Assembly: GCF_019645875.1 (NCBI RefSeq)
Contig: NZ_CP081000.1
Location: 4,712,001 to 4,776,000 of the forward strand
Source of the DNA: Mycolicibacterium senegalense
Lineage (GTDB): Bacteria > Actinomycetota > Actinomycetes > Mycobacteriales > Mycobacteriaceae
Length of the DNA stretch: 64,000 nucleotides
Direction: 5' to 3'
Of the stretch, positions 7,951-17,253 are shown in pieces (position 1 is the stretch's first letter; the number at the start of each line of letters is the position of its first letter). Under the pieces are notes generated by a model. It searched no databases, was not told where the DNA came from, and saw nothing but the letters and a program-made list of their open reading frames with translations. The position numbers and the translations under genes are program-made.

Positions 7951-10113
7951 ATGCCATCCGTTCCCTCCACCCCTGTCGCCGACCGTCACGCCAGAGTGGC
8001 GCCCGCGCCCGAGGGCCACTCCAGCGTGACAAAGAGCGCGCGATTTCACGGCGGTCTGCTAGACCCGAAGATGCTGTGGAAGTCGACGCCCGACGCACTG
8101 CGCAAGCTCGACCCGCGCACGCTGTGGCGCAACCCGGTGATGTTCATCGTCGAGATCGGCGCTGTAGCGGCAACACTGTGCACGATTCTGAATCCGTCCT
8201 GGTTCGCCGGGCTGATAGTCATCTGGCTGTGGCTGACGGTGATCTTCGCCAACCTGGCCGAGGCCGTCGCCGAGGGCCGCGGCAAGGCCCAGGCCGAATC
8301 GCTGCGGAAAACCAAGACCTCCACGATGGCGCGGCGCCTGACCGATTCCGGCGCCGAAGAAGAGGTCGCCGCACCGTTACTGCAACAGGGTGACGTCGTG
8401 GTGGTCGAGGCCGGCCAGGTGATCCCCGGCGACGGTGATGTCGTGGAAGGCATTGCCTCGGTGGACGAATCGGCGATCACCGGTGAATCCGCACCCGTCA
8501 TCCGGGAGTCCGGAGGCGACCGGAGCGCCGTCACCGGTGGCACCACGGTGCTGTCCGACCGCATCGTCGTGCGGATCACCCAGAAACCCGGCGAGAGCTT
8601 CATCGACCGGATGATCAACCTCGTCGAGGGCGCCAACCGGCAGAAGACCCCCAACGAGATCGCGCTCAACATCCTGCTGGCGTCGTTGACGATCATCTTC
8701 GTCTTCGCCGTCGCCACCCTGCAGCCGCTGGCCGTCTTCTCCAAGGCCAACAACCCCGGCGTGCCGGACACCTTGGCGCTCAACGGAAACGGCATTTCGG
8801 GCATCGTGATGGTGTCGCTGCTGGTGTGCCTGATCCCCACCACCATCGGCGCGCTGCTGTCGGCGATCGGCATCGCCGGCATGGACCGGCTGGTTCAGCG
8901 CAACGTGCTCGCGATGTCGGGCCGCGCGGTAGAGGCCGCCGGTGACGTCAACACCCTGCTGCTCGACAAGACCGGCACCATCACGCTCGGTAACCGGCAG
9001 GCCGCCGCCTTCGTGCCGCTGTCGGGCGTCACACCCGAACAACTCGCCGACGCGGCACAGCTGTCCAGCCTGGCCGACGAAACCCCCGAGGGTCGCTCCA
9101 TCGTTGTGTTCGCCAAGCAGGAGTATGGATTACGCGGCCGCACCCCGGGCGAACTCGACCACGCATACTGGGTGGAGTTCAGTGCCAATACCCGGATGTC
9201 CGGAGTCGACCTGTCGCGCGATCACCGGCTGCGCAAGGGCGCGGCGGGCGCGGTCGCCGAGTGGGTCAGATCCGAAGGTGGTCGAGTTCCGACCGAGCTC
9301 GGTGACATCGTCGACGGCATCTCTGCAGCCGGTGGCACTCCGCTGGTGGTCGGCCACGTGGTCGACGGCAAGGCCGAGGTGCTCGGCGTCATCCACCTCA
9401 AGGACGTCGTCAAGCAGGGCATGCGGGAACGCTTCGACGAGATGCGCCGCATGGGCATCCGCACCGTGATGATCACCGGCGACAATCCGTTGACCGCCAA
9501 AGCAATTGCCGACGAGGCCGGTGTGGACGACTTTCTCGCCGAGGCCACGCCCGAGGACAAGATGGCCCTGATCAAGAAAGAGCAGGCCGGCGGCAAGCTC
9601 GTCGCGATGACCGGTGACGGCACCAACGACGCGCCCGCCCTGGCGCAGGCCGATGTCGGCGTCGCGATGAACAGCGGCACCTCGGCGGCCAAAGAGGCCG
9701 GCAACATGGTGGATCTCGACTCCGACCCGACCAAGCTCATCGAGATCGTCGAGATCGGCAAGCAGCTGCTGATCACCCGCGGGGCACTGACCACGTTCTC
9801 GATCGCCAACGACATCGCCAAGTACTTCGCGATCATCCCGGCGTTGTTCGTGGCCCTGTTCCCCGGCCTGGATCTGCTCAACATCATGCGGCTGCACAGC
9901 CCACAATCGGCGATCCTGTCCGCGGTGATCTTCAACGCGATCATCATCGTGGTGCTGATCCCGTTGGCACTCAAGGGTGTCCGCTACACCCCGAGCAGCG
10001 CATCGAAACTGTTGAGCCGCAACCTGTATGTGTACGGCCTCGGCGGCATCGTCGCGCCGTTCATCGGCATCAAGCTGATCGACCTCGTCGTCCAACTCTT
10101 CCCGGGAATGTGA
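7951..10113 (+). CDS. kdpB: KdpB, P-type ATPase subunit of potassium transporter
   Basis: The 720-residue P-type ATPase has the phosphorylation motif DKTGT with Asp at about residue 339, the TGES actuator loop (ITGESAPVIRE), the nucleotide-binding region with KGAAGAV, and the hinge motif MTGDGTNDAPALAQADVGVAM. It energises K+ uptake through KdpA. I start at ATG 7951, one base after the kdpA stop and preceded by GAAGGA. The frame is open 21 bases further up inside kdpA, but nothing supports that start. The N-terminus is longer than in E. coli KdpB (about 40 polar residues before the first helix). Confidence 0.97.
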   Translation: MPSVPSTPVADRHARVAPAPEGHSSVTKSARFHGGLLDPKMLWKSTPDALRKLDPRTLWRNPVMFIVEIGAVAATLCTILNPSWFAGLIVIWLWLTVIFANLAEAVAEGRGKAQAESLRKTKTSTMARRLTDSGAEEEVAAPLLQQGDVVVVEAGQVIPGDGDVVEGIASVDESAITGESAPVIRESGGDRSAVTGGTTVLSDRIVVRITQKPGESFIDRMINLVEGANRQKTPNEIALNILLASLTIIFVFAVATLQPLAVFSKANNPGVPDTLALNGNGISGIVMVSLLVCLIPTTIGALLSAIGIAGMDRLVQRNVLAMSGRAVEAAGDVNTLLLDKTGTITLGNRQAAAFVPLSGVTPEQLADAAQLSSLADETPEGRSIVVFAKQEYGLRGRTPGELDHAYWVEFSANTRMSGVDLSRDHRLRKGAAGAVAEWVRSEGGRVPTELGDIVDGISAAGGTPLVVGHVVDGKAEVLGVIHLKDVVKQGMRERFDEMRRMGIRTVMITGDNPLTAKAIADEAGVDDFLAEATPEDKMALIKKEQAGGKLVAMTGDGTNDAPALAQADVGVAMNSGTSAAKEAGNMVDLDSDPTKLIEIVEIGKQLLITRGALTTFSIANDIAKYFAIIPALFVALFPGLDLLNIMRLHSPQSAILSAVIFNAIIIVVLIPLALKGVRYTPSSASKLLSRNLYVYGLGGIVAPFIGIKLIDLVVQLFPGM

Positions 10114-10114
10114 C

Positions 10115-10975
10115 ATGTTATTTTCCAACCTGCTCCGCCAGCATGCGGCGGCCCTGCGAGCGCTTCTGGTACTCACCGTCATCCTGGGCGTCGGCTATCC
10201 GGTCTTCATCTGGCTGGTGGCCCAGCTTCCCGGCCTGCGCGACAAGGCCGACGGATCGCTGATCGAAGCGAACGGAAAACCTTTGGGCAGCAGCCTGATC
10301 GGCCAATCGTTCGCCGACCCCGACGGCAACCCGCTGCCCCGGTACTTCCAGAGCCGGCCGTCGACGGCCGGTGACGGGTACGACCCGATGGCCAGCGGCG
10401 CGAGCAACCTCGGCCCGGAAAGCGTTGTCGACCAGCCCGACAAGCCCAGCCTGCTCACCCAGGTGTGCTCCCGCAGCGCGGCCATCGGCAAGCTCGACGG
10501 CGTCGACGGCGCCCGCCCGTTCTGCACCGGAGGTGGTGTCGGGGCGGTGCTGTCGGTGATCGGACCGCGCGATGCCCGCGGAAACGTCGTCCACCCGACG
10601 AAGGTGGTTAGCGTCAACGAGCCCTGCGACACGACGAAGACCCCCTTCCTGAACACCTACGAAGGTGTCCGGGTGGAATGCGCGAAGGCCGGTGAGGACT
10701 ACAGGATCGGCCTGATCGTGCCGATCCGCGGCAACGCCCCTGCCAACCCACAGGTGCCGGCCGATGCCGTCACCGCCAGTGGCAGCGGCCTGGACCCCAA
10801 CATCTCGGTGGCCTACGCCGATCTGCAGGTCAACCGGGTGGCCGAGGCCCGCGGACTGAACCCGGACCTGGTACGCGCGATGGTGGCCCAGCACACCGAC
10901 GGACGCACCCTGGGCTTCTTGGGCGAACCGCGGGTCAACGTGCTCGAACTCAACATCGCTCTCGACGCGCTGTAG
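10115..10975 (+). CDS. kdpC: KdpC, periplasmic-facing subunit of Kdp ATPase, with large insertion
   Basis: One N-terminal membrane helix (about residues 12-34) is followed by a KdpC domain. The start of the domain (LIGQSFADPDGNPLPRYFQSRPS) and the end (GSGLDPNISVAYADLQVNRVA through GEPRVNVLELNIALDAL) are canonical. The protein is 286 residues, against about 190 in E. coli and M. tuberculosis. The extra 90-100 residues lie at about 100-210 and contain four cysteines. ATG 10115 is one base after the kdpB stop. KdpC is thought to help KdpA capture K+. The insertion may be an extra extracytoplasmic subdomain; its role is unknown. Confidence 0.93.
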   Translation: MLFSNLLRQHAAALRALLVLTVILGVGYPVFIWLVAQLPGLRDKADGSLIEANGKPLGSSLIGQSFADPDGNPLPRYFQSRPSTAGDGYDPMASGASNLGPESVVDQPDKPSLLTQVCSRSAAIGKLDGVDGARPFCTGGGVGAVLSVIGPRDARGNVVHPTKVVSVNEPCDTTKTPFLNTYEGVRVECAKAGEDYRIGLIVPIRGNAPANPQVPADAVTASGSGLDPNISVAYADLQVNRVAEARGLNPDLVRAMVAQHTDGRTLGFLGEPRVNVLELNIALDAL

Positions 10976-10994
10976 GCGCGAGGATGATGGTCTT

Positions 10995-13532
10995 GTGAAC
11001 ACGCCGCCGGCCAACCCCACCAAACGCGGTGAGCTGCGCATCTACCTGGGTGCGGCGCCCGGCGTGGGGAAGACCTACGCGATGCTCGGTGAAGCGCACC
11101 GCCGGCTCGAGCGCGGCACCGACGTGGTGGCCGCGGTGGTCGAGACGCACGGGCGCAAGAAAACCGCCGGCCTGCTCGACGGCATCGAGGTCATCCCGCC
11201 GCGCTACGTCGAGTACCGGGGCGGCCGCTTCCCCGAACTCGACGTAGCCGCGGTGCTGGCCCGCAACCCGCAGGTGGTGTTGGTCGACGAGCTCGCCCAC
11301 ACCAACACCCCGGGCAGCAAGAACCCGAAGCGTTGGCAGGACGTCGAAGAGCTGCTCGACGCCGGCATCACCGTGATCTCGACGGTCAATGTCCAGCACC
11401 TGGAAAGCCTCAACGACGTGGTTACCCAGATCACCGGAATCGAGCAGCAGGAAAAGGTTCCCGACGGAATCGTCCGGGCGGCCGACCAGATCGAGCTGGT
11501 CGACATCACCCCGGAGGCGCTGCGCCGCAGGCTGTCCCACGGCAACGTGTACGCACCCGAGCGTGTCGACGCCGCACTGTCCAACTACTTCCGCCGGGGA
11601 AATCTCACGGCGCTGAGGGAACTGGCGCTGCTGTGGTTGGCCGACCAGGTCGATGCCGCCCTGGCCAAGTACCGGGCCGACAACAAGATCACCGACACCT
11701 GGGAGGCCCGCGAACGCGTGGTGGTCGCCGTCACCGGCGGCCCCGAGTCGGAAACCCTGGTGCGCAGGGCATCCCGGATCGCCTCGAAATCCAGTGCCGA
11801 ACTCATGGTGGTGCACGTCGTTCGCGGGGACGGCCTCTCGGGCGTCTCGGCGCCGCAGATGGGCAAGGTGCGCGAGCTGGCCATCAGCTTGGGCGCCACC
11901 CTGCACACCGTCGTCGGCGACGACGTGCCCGCCGCACTGCTGGATTTCGCGCGCGAACGCAATGCCACCCAACTCGTGCTGGGTACGTCGAGGCGGTCCC
12001 GGTGGGCCCGGATGTTCGACGAGGGCATCGGCGCCGCCGTGGTGCAGCAGTCCGGCAAGATCGACGTGCACATGGTGACCCATGAGCAAGCTCGCCGCAG
12101 CTTCGGCTGGTCCACGGCCACACCCCGGCAGCGCCACATCGCGTCCTGGCTTGCGGCTCTGGTGGTTCCATCCGCGATCTGCCTGCTGATCGTCGCGGTG
12201 CTCGATCCGATCCTCGGGGTGAGCGGCGAAAGCGCGTTGTTCTTCATCGGGGTACTGATCGTCGCCCTGCTCGGTGGTGTCGCGCCCGCCGGCCTGTCGG
12301 CCCTGCTGTCGGGGCTGCTGCTCAACTACTTCCTGGTGGCGCCGCGCCACACGTTCACCATCTCCGAACCGGACAGTGCCGTCACCGTCGTGGTGATGCT
12401 GCTGGTCGCGGTGGCAGTCGCGGCGCTGGTCGACGGTGCCGCCAGCCGGGCCCGTGAAGCCCGAAAAGCCTCGCAGGAGGCCGAACTGCTGACTCTGTTC
12501 GCGGGGTCTGTACTGCGCGGCGCGGACCTGACCACCCTGCTGGAACGGCTGCGCGAGACCTACTCGCAACGCGCCGTCAGCCTGCTGCGCGAACAGAACG
12601 GAACCGCGGAGATCGTCGCCTGCGTCGGCACCAAACCGTGCGCCGACGTGGACACTGCCGACACCGCGATCGAAGTCGGTGACGACGAGTTCTGGCTGCT
12701 GATGTCCGGGCGCAAACTCGCCGCGCGAGACCGGCGCGTGCTCAGCGCCGTCGCCAAACAAGCTGCCGGACTGGTCAAACAACGCGAGCTCACCGAGGAG
12801 GCCGGCAAGGCCGCCGCCATCGCGCAGGCCGACGAACTGCGCCGCTCATTGCTCTCGGCGGTCAGCCACGACCTGCGGACCCCGCTGGCCGCGGCCAAAG
12901 CAGCGGCCTCGAGCCTGCGCAGCGATGACATCGACTTCTCCGCCGAGGACACCGCCGAGCTGCTGGCCACCATCGAGGAATCCGTCGACGCGCTCACCGC
13001 GCTGGTCGGCAACCTGCTGGACTCCTCCCGGCTGTCGGCCGGGGTGGTCCGGCCCGAGGTGCGCCGCGTGTATCTCGAGGAGACCGTGCAACGCGCACTG
13101 CTCGGAATCAGCAAGGGAGCCACGGGATTCACTCGCGAAGGGCTGGACCGGGTGAAGGTCGAGGTCGGCGACGCCGTCGCGATGGCCGATGCCGGGCTGC
13201 TCGAGCGGGTGCTGGCCAACCTGATCGACAATGCCCTGCGGTATGCGCCCGACGGACCAATCCGAGTCAGCGCCGGGCGGGTGGCCGACCGGGTATTGAT
13301 CGCGGTGATCGACGAGGGGCCCGGAATGCCGCGCGGGGCCGAGGAACAACTGTTCGCGCCGTTCCAGCGGCTCGGCGATCACAACACCAGCATCGGTGTC
13401 GGGCTGGGCCTGTCTGTTGCCCGCGGGTTCGTCGAAGCCATGGGCGGCACCATCTCTGCGACCGACACGCCCGGCGGTGGCCTTACCGTCGAGATCGACC
13501 TTGCTGCACCGCCGAAGGACGAATCAGCATGA
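10995..13532 (+). CDS. kdpD: KdpD, sensor histidine kinase for potassium limitation/turgor
   Basis: The 845-residue kinase has the N-terminal KdpD domain with Walker A-like GAAPGVGKT at about residues 17-25 and DELAHTN near 97. A USP-like domain follows at about 240-365, then a short cluster of four membrane helices at about 385-490, a GAF-like linker, and the kinase core. The H-box is SHDLRTPLAAAK and the ATP-binding boxes are NLIDNALRYAP and GLGLSVARGFVEAMGG. The start is GTG 10995, 19 bases after kdpC. The stop overlaps kdpE (ATGA). In M. tuberculosis kdpDE are transcribed away from kdpFABC, whereas here all genes run in one direction. Confidence 0.96.
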   Translation: MNTPPANPTKRGELRIYLGAAPGVGKTYAMLGEAHRRLERGTDVVAAVVETHGRKKTAGLLDGIEVIPPRYVEYRGGRFPELDVAAVLARNPQVVLVDELAHTNTPGSKNPKRWQDVEELLDAGITVISTVNVQHLESLNDVVTQITGIEQQEKVPDGIVRAADQIELVDITPEALRRRLSHGNVYAPERVDAALSNYFRRGNLTALRELALLWLADQVDAALAKYRADNKITDTWEARERVVVAVTGGPESETLVRRASRIASKSSAELMVVHVVRGDGLSGVSAPQMGKVRELAISLGATLHTVVGDDVPAALLDFARERNATQLVLGTSRRSRWARMFDEGIGAAVVQQSGKIDVHMVTHEQARRSFGWSTATPRQRHIASWLAALVVPSAICLLIVAVLDPILGVSGESALFFIGVLIVALLGGVAPAGLSALLSGLLLNYFLVAPRHTFTISEPDSAVTVVVMLLVAVAVAALVDGAASRAREARKASQEAELLTLFAGSVLRGADLTTLLERLRETYSQRAVSLLREQNGTAEIVACVGTKPCADVDTADTAIEVGDDEFWLLMSGRKLAARDRRVLSAVAKQAAGLVKQRELTEEAGKAAAIAQADELRRSLLSAVSHDLRTPLAAAKAAASSLRSDDIDFSAEDTAELLATIEESVDALTALVGNLLDSSRLSAGVVRPEVRRVYLEETVQRALLGISKGATGFTREGLDRVKVEVGDAVAMADAGLLERVLANLIDNALRYAPDGPIRVSAGRVADRVLIAVIDEGPGMPRGAEEQLFAPFQRLGDHNTSIGVGLGLSVARGFVEAMGGTISATDTPGGGLTVEIDLAAPPKDESA

Positions 13533-14230
13533 CACCTGCCAACCCCGCCAAAACCCGCGTCCTGGTGATCGACGACGAACCTCAGATCCTGCGTGCGCTG
13601 CGAATCAACCTGTCGGTGCGCGGCTACGAAGTCGTCACTGCCACCGACGGCGGGCAGGGGTTGCGTGCCGCGGCCGATCACCGCCCTGACGTGATCGTGC
13701 TCGACCTCGGGCTTCCCGACATGTCGGGCATCGAGGTACTGGCCGGCCTGCGCGGTTGGCTGTCGGCACCGGTGATCGTGCTCTCGGCCCGCACCGACTC
13801 GTCCGACAAGGTCGAGGCCCTCGACGCCGGTGCCGACGATTACGTCACCAAACCCTTTGGTATGGACGAATTCCTGGCCCGGCTGCGCGCGGCCGTGCGC
13901 CGGGGCGCCGCGGCGTCCGAGACCGATGAGCCCGTCATCGAAACCTCATCGTTCACCGTGGATCTCGCGGCCAAGAAGGTGACCAAGAACAACCATGAGG
14001 TGCACCTGACCCCCACCGAGTGGGGCATGCTGGAGATGCTGGTACGCAATCGGGGCAAGTTGGTCGGCCGCGAAGAACTGTTGCGTGAGGTGTGGGGACC
14101 GGCCTACGCCAAGGAGACCCACTATCTGCGGGTGTACCTGGCGCAGTTGCGCCGCAAACTCGAGGACGATCCGTCACACCCGGTACACCTGCTCACCGAA
14201 GCGGGGATGGGTTACCGCTTCCAGGAGTGA
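13529..14230 (+). CDS. kdpE: KdpE, OmpR-family response regulator
   Basis: The 233-residue regulator has a receiver domain (acidic pair in VLVIDDEPQ near residue 13, phospho-acceptor Asp in VIVLDLGLPDMSG near 57, conserved Lys in DYVTKPFG near 109). A winged-helix DNA-binding domain follows, with LTPTEWGMLEMLVRNRGKLVGREELLREVWG. It is phosphorylated by KdpD and should activate the kdp operon from the direct repeats at 5990-6032. The ATG lies in the kdpD stop (ATGA). The gene ends 3 bases from the converging oxidoreductase gene, so no separate terminator is visible. Confidence 0.96.
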   Translation: MTPANPAKTRVLVIDDEPQILRALRINLSVRGYEVVTATDGGQGLRAAADHRPDVIVLDLGLPDMSGIEVLAGLRGWLSAPVIVLSARTDSSDKVEALDAGADDYVTKPFGMDEFLARLRAAVRRGAAASETDEPVIETSSFTVDLAAKKVTKNNHEVHLTPTEWGMLEMLVRNRGKLVGREELLREVWGPAYAKETHYLRVYLAQLRRKLEDDPSHPVHLLTEAGMGYRFQE

Positions 14231-14233
14231 CGG

Positions 14234-15832
14234 CTACCGGGAGCCGGCGGTGAGCGCCAGGACAGCGCGGTTGAGCAGGCGTCGGGGCCAGCCCCGAACA
14301 CCGTCGCCGGCCAACGCCGCGCGGGCGGCGGTGCGTCCACAGATACCGTGCACCCCGCCGCCCGGCGTGGCCCCGGCACTGCCGAGGTAGACGTTGGCCA
14401 CCGGTGTTTCAGCCCGGCCGAAGCCGGGAGCGGGCCTAAAGATCAACTGCTGGAACAGCTGGGAGGTACCGCCGTTCACCGCGCCGGTGTGCAGGTTGGC
14501 ATCGCCGGCCTGTAGATCGGAGGGGCGCTGGACGACGGTGCCCACCACGCGGTCGGTAAAGCCTGGCGCATGCTCCTCGATCACCTGGGCCACCCGCTCG
14601 GCGAGCTGGTCGGCAGCGGCGTCGTCAGCCATCCCGCGCGGCAGATGCGTGTAGGCCCATGCGCTTTCGGTGCCGGCGGGCGAACGGCTGGCATCGGCGG
14701 TGGTCATCTGCCCGAACAACATGAACGGCTGCTGGGGCAGCGTCGCGGTGTTCAGGTCAGCCATCCACCGGATCAGGCCGTCACGATCGGCCCCCAGATG
14801 CACGGTTCCCACGTCGTTCAGACTCTTGGACCGCCACGGCACCGGTGCATCCAGCGCATAGTTCACCTTCAGCACCGGTGTGTCCCAGACGAAGTGACGC
14901 ATGCTGTCGGCCACCGCAGCCGGAACCGAATCCTCGGGTAACAGGTCCTGATAGAGCCGAGGGGCCGAGGTGTCGGCGATCACCGCCCGGCGCACCCGCA
15001 CCGCGGCCCCGTCGGCCGTGTGCACGGTGACCGCCCGCCCACCGCGTACCTCGATGGCCGAAACCGCTTTCCCGCAGTCGATTCGGGCTCCGGCCGAGCG
15101 GGCCCGGTTGACCAGGGCCGCCGTCAGTTGTCCTGCGCCGCCGACCGGCACCGGCCACCCGCCGTCCTGAGCCATCATCAACAGCAGATAACCCATCACT
15201 CCACTGCCCGGGGCGTCGATCGGTACATCGGCGTGCATCGCGTTGCCCAGCAGCAACAGTCGAGCCGCCTCCCCCTCGAACAGCTGCTCGGCCAGCACCC
15301 CCGCCGGCAGCAGCAACGAATGCGCAAAGCTCAGCGCCTCCGCGGTCCCGAGCTTCCGCAGCAGCCCAACCAGTCCACGTACCGGGGGGAACGGGGCGAA
15401 CAGGGCCGAGATGAGCGCATCCCGAATGTGCTGCCACTGGTCGAACAGCGCACACCACCGATCTCCGTCGCCCGGGTGACGGCGTTCCAACTCGGTTGCC
15501 GTGCGCTCGATTTCGCGATAGATCACCGCTGCATCGTCGTCGTCGGGCGAACGTGGATGGCCCACTACCGCGGGGGCGTGCGTCCACCGCAGCCCATGGT
15601 CTTCCAGGTGCAGGGCGCGCAGGGCCGGCGAGGCCACCGACAACGGGTAGAAGGCGCTATAGAGATCACTGACGTAGCCCGGGAACAGTTCGGCGCTCTT
15701 CACCGCGCCGCCGGGCTCGGCCTGCTCTTCCAGCACCACCACGTCCCAGCCGGCGTCGGCCAGCATGGACGCGGCGACCACCCCGTTGTGCCCCGCGCCG
15801 ATCACCACCGCATCCGCGGTGTCATGACTCAT
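14234..15832 (-). CDS. Phytoene desaturase-like FAD oxidoreductase
   Basis: A 532-residue protein with an N-terminal FAD fold (VVIGAGHNGVVAASMLADAGWDVVVLEEQAEPGG). It carries the C-terminal motif of the CrtI/phytoene dehydrogenase-related family (NVYLGSAGATPGGGVHGICGRTAARAAL). Mycobacterial members of this group are often annotated as carotenoid or retinoid-type oxidoreductases. I start at ATG 15832 (MSHDTADAV), which lies in the stop of the upstream SRPBCC gene (four-base overlap). An upstream start at 15880 would add 16 residues inside that gene and lacks support. No carotenoid synthesis genes (crtB, crtE) are nearby, so the substrate stays open. Confidence 0.85.
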   Translation of the reverse strand: MSHDTADAVVIGAGHNGVVAASMLADAGWDVVVLEEQAEPGGAVKSAELFPGYVSDLYSAFYPLSVASPALRALHLEDHGLRWTHAPAVVGHPRSPDDDDAAVIYREIERTATELERRHPGDGDRWCALFDQWQHIRDALISALFAPFPPVRGLVGLLRKLGTAEALSFAHSLLLPAGVLAEQLFEGEAARLLLLGNAMHADVPIDAPGSGVMGYLLLMMAQDGGWPVPVGGAGQLTAALVNRARSAGARIDCGKAVSAIEVRGGRAVTVHTADGAAVRVRRAVIADTSAPRLYQDLLPEDSVPAAVADSMRHFVWDTPVLKVNYALDAPVPWRSKSLNDVGTVHLGADRDGLIRWMADLNTATLPQQPFMLFGQMTTADASRSPAGTESAWAYTHLPRGMADDAAADQLAERVAQVIEEHAPGFTDRVVGTVVQRPSDLQAGDANLHTGAVNGGTSQLFQQLIFRPAPGFGRAETPVANVYLGSAGATPGGGVHGICGRTAARAALAGDGVRGWPRRLLNRAVLALTAGSR

Positions 15833-16302
15833 TCGGGCTCGACCCGCCGCTCTGCCAGGGCCACCAATCGCTCGGTGCATTCGCGGTTGCGTGGATAGAC
15901 GGCCAACAGCGCCAGCCGCCGCGGGATCCAGTTCAGCGGCCCACCGACCGGGACTTCGGCCATCTCGACCCGTGTTCCCGTGGGCGTATCAGCGAGCCGC
16001 AAGACGATGCGGGCCATCCCGAACGGGCGGGTCTTGGCCAAGAGCACCAGTTCCTTGGTAGGCGTACAGGATTCGACTTCGGTTTCATCGTTCACCACGA
16101 GCGGCCAGATGCCGATGGTGTGGTGGATGCGGCTGCCCGGAGCCGGCCAGTTCGGTTCTACCGCACGCATGCGCGTGTTTCCCACCACCCACTGCGAGTA
16201 CGTCCACCCGTCGGCGATGACATCCCACACCTGTTGTCGAGTCGCCGTCGTGTCGCGTTTGACGGTCAGCGGGCTGTCCACCGCAGCCGGAGAAGATTCC
16301 AT
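15829..16302 (-). CDS. SRPBCC family (polyketide cyclase/dehydrase-like) protein
   Basis: The 157-residue protein has the START-like helix-grip order: an N-terminal beta strand, then ATRQQVWDVIADGWTYSQWVVGNTRMR near residues 20-45, then strands with PAPGSRIHHTIG and PTGTRVEMAE, and a long C-terminal helix ending in ALAERRVEPE. Such proteins hold lipophilic ligands in a cavity. It lies between an SDR and a FAD oxidoreductase on the same strand and overlaps the latter by four bases, so it probably takes part in the same small-molecule conversion. No ligand can be named. Confidence 0.8.
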   Translation of the reverse strand: MESSPAAVDSPLTVKRDTTATRQQVWDVIADGWTYSQWVVGNTRMRAVEPNWPAPGSRIHHTIGIWPLVVNDETEVESCTPTKELVLLAKTRPFGMARIVLRLADTPTGTRVEMAEVPVGGPLNWIPRRLALLAVYPRNRECTERLVALAERRVEPE

Positions 16303-16322
16303 GGCGCACGGTCCTTTCGGTG

Positions 16323-17126
16323 TCAGTGTCGCCCCGTCGGGCTGGAGATGAGCCGGCTCGCCGCGGCCTTGACGGAGTCCGGCAGCACCCGGTTGGCCAA
16401 GCCCAGGGCTTTGGACGAAACCGACTCGGCGACCACCTTGCGCCGCCCGCTCATCAGCGCTTCATACCCCTGCTTCGCGACGTCGGCCGGATCGTCTTTG
16501 GACATCTGGCCGACCACCGTGTCCGACATGCCGCTGCGCCGGAAGAAGTTGGTGTCGGTGGGCCCCGGCATGAGCGCCGTGACGGTGATGTTCGTGGCGC
16601 GGAACTCGTCGTGCAGAGCCTCGGACAGGGACAGGACGAACGCCTTCGAGGCGTTATAGACGCTTTGCAGTGAACCGGGCATCGCCGCGGCCACCGATGA
16701 GGTGAACAGCACCTTGCCCGCGCCGTGTGCGGCCATGTCGCGCAGGACCAGCTTGGCCAGTTGGGTGGTGGAACGCACGTTGAGGTCGATGATCCCGAGG
16801 TCGGTCTGCAGATCACCCTCGACGAACGGGCCGGCGCGGCCCGCACCGGCGTTGAGCACGGCGACATCGAGGCGCGCAGTGCCGTCGGTAGCACCTTTGG
16901 TCACCGCGTAATAGAGCTGGTCGACGTCGTCGGGGACCCGCAGATCCACCTGGATCGCCCGGGCACTGGTCCCGCTCGATTCGAGTTCCTCGGCGCGGGT
17001 GTGAACAGAGTCCTCGTCGGCGACGAGAACCAGGTCATACCCGTCAGCGGCGAGCAGCTTGGCCAGCTCCCACCCGATACCACTCGACGCCCCCGTCACC
17101 ATGGCCAGCGGCCGTGTATCAACCAT
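16323..17126 (-). CDS. Short-chain dehydrogenase/reductase
   Basis: A classical SDR of 267 residues. The NAD(P)-binding TGASSGIG starts near residue 10, the NAG motif is in VLNAGAGRAG near 90, the catalytic Ser is in VLFTSSVAAAMPG and the pair YNASKAF gives Tyr and Lys near 160. The C-terminus contains segments typical of mycobacterial SDRs (SGRRKVVAESVSSKALGLANRVLPD). I start at ATG 17126, beginning MVDTRPLAMVTG. The open frame runs 78 bases further up, but that extension overlaps the promoter region of prpE and is not needed for the fold. It is followed after 20 bases by the SRPBCC gene and is probably its operon partner. Confidence 0.87.
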   Translation of the reverse strand: MVDTRPLAMVTGASSGIGWELAKLLAADGYDLVLVADEDSVHTRAEELESSGTSARAIQVDLRVPDDVDQLYYAVTKGATDGTARLDVAVLNAGAGRAGPFVEGDLQTDLGIIDLNVRSTTQLAKLVLRDMAAHGAGKVLFTSSVAAAMPGSLQSVYNASKAFVLSLSEALHDEFRATNITVTALMPGPTDTNFFRRSGMSDTVVGQMSKDDPADVAKQGYEALMSGRRKVVAESVSSKALGLANRVLPDSVKAAASRLISSPTGRH

Positions 17127-17240
17127 GGTCGCTGGGCTACCCGACGCTGCCGGAGTCAAACGTGCCAGCCGTCCGCAGACAAAAGACCACCGCTTGTCGC
17201 TCATTTGCCGGGTTGCACGCCCGTTGCAAGTGACGCAGAT

Positions 17241-17246
17241 TACGGT
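17241..17246 (+). promoter_or_regulatory. Probable -10 box for leaderless prpE transcript
   Basis: TACGGT fits the mycobacterial SigA -10 consensus TANNNT and ends 7 bases before ATG 17254. That spacing puts the transcription start at the start codon. No ribosome binding site precedes the ATG, which agrees. Confidence 0.5.
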
Positions 17247-17253
17247 TTGCGCT

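Noticed and set aside
10950..12782. A 610-residue open frame on the minus strand opposite kdpD
   Set aside because: It is the shadow of kdpD; composition is low-complexity His/Arg/Gly-rich and it has no domain or ribosome binding site.
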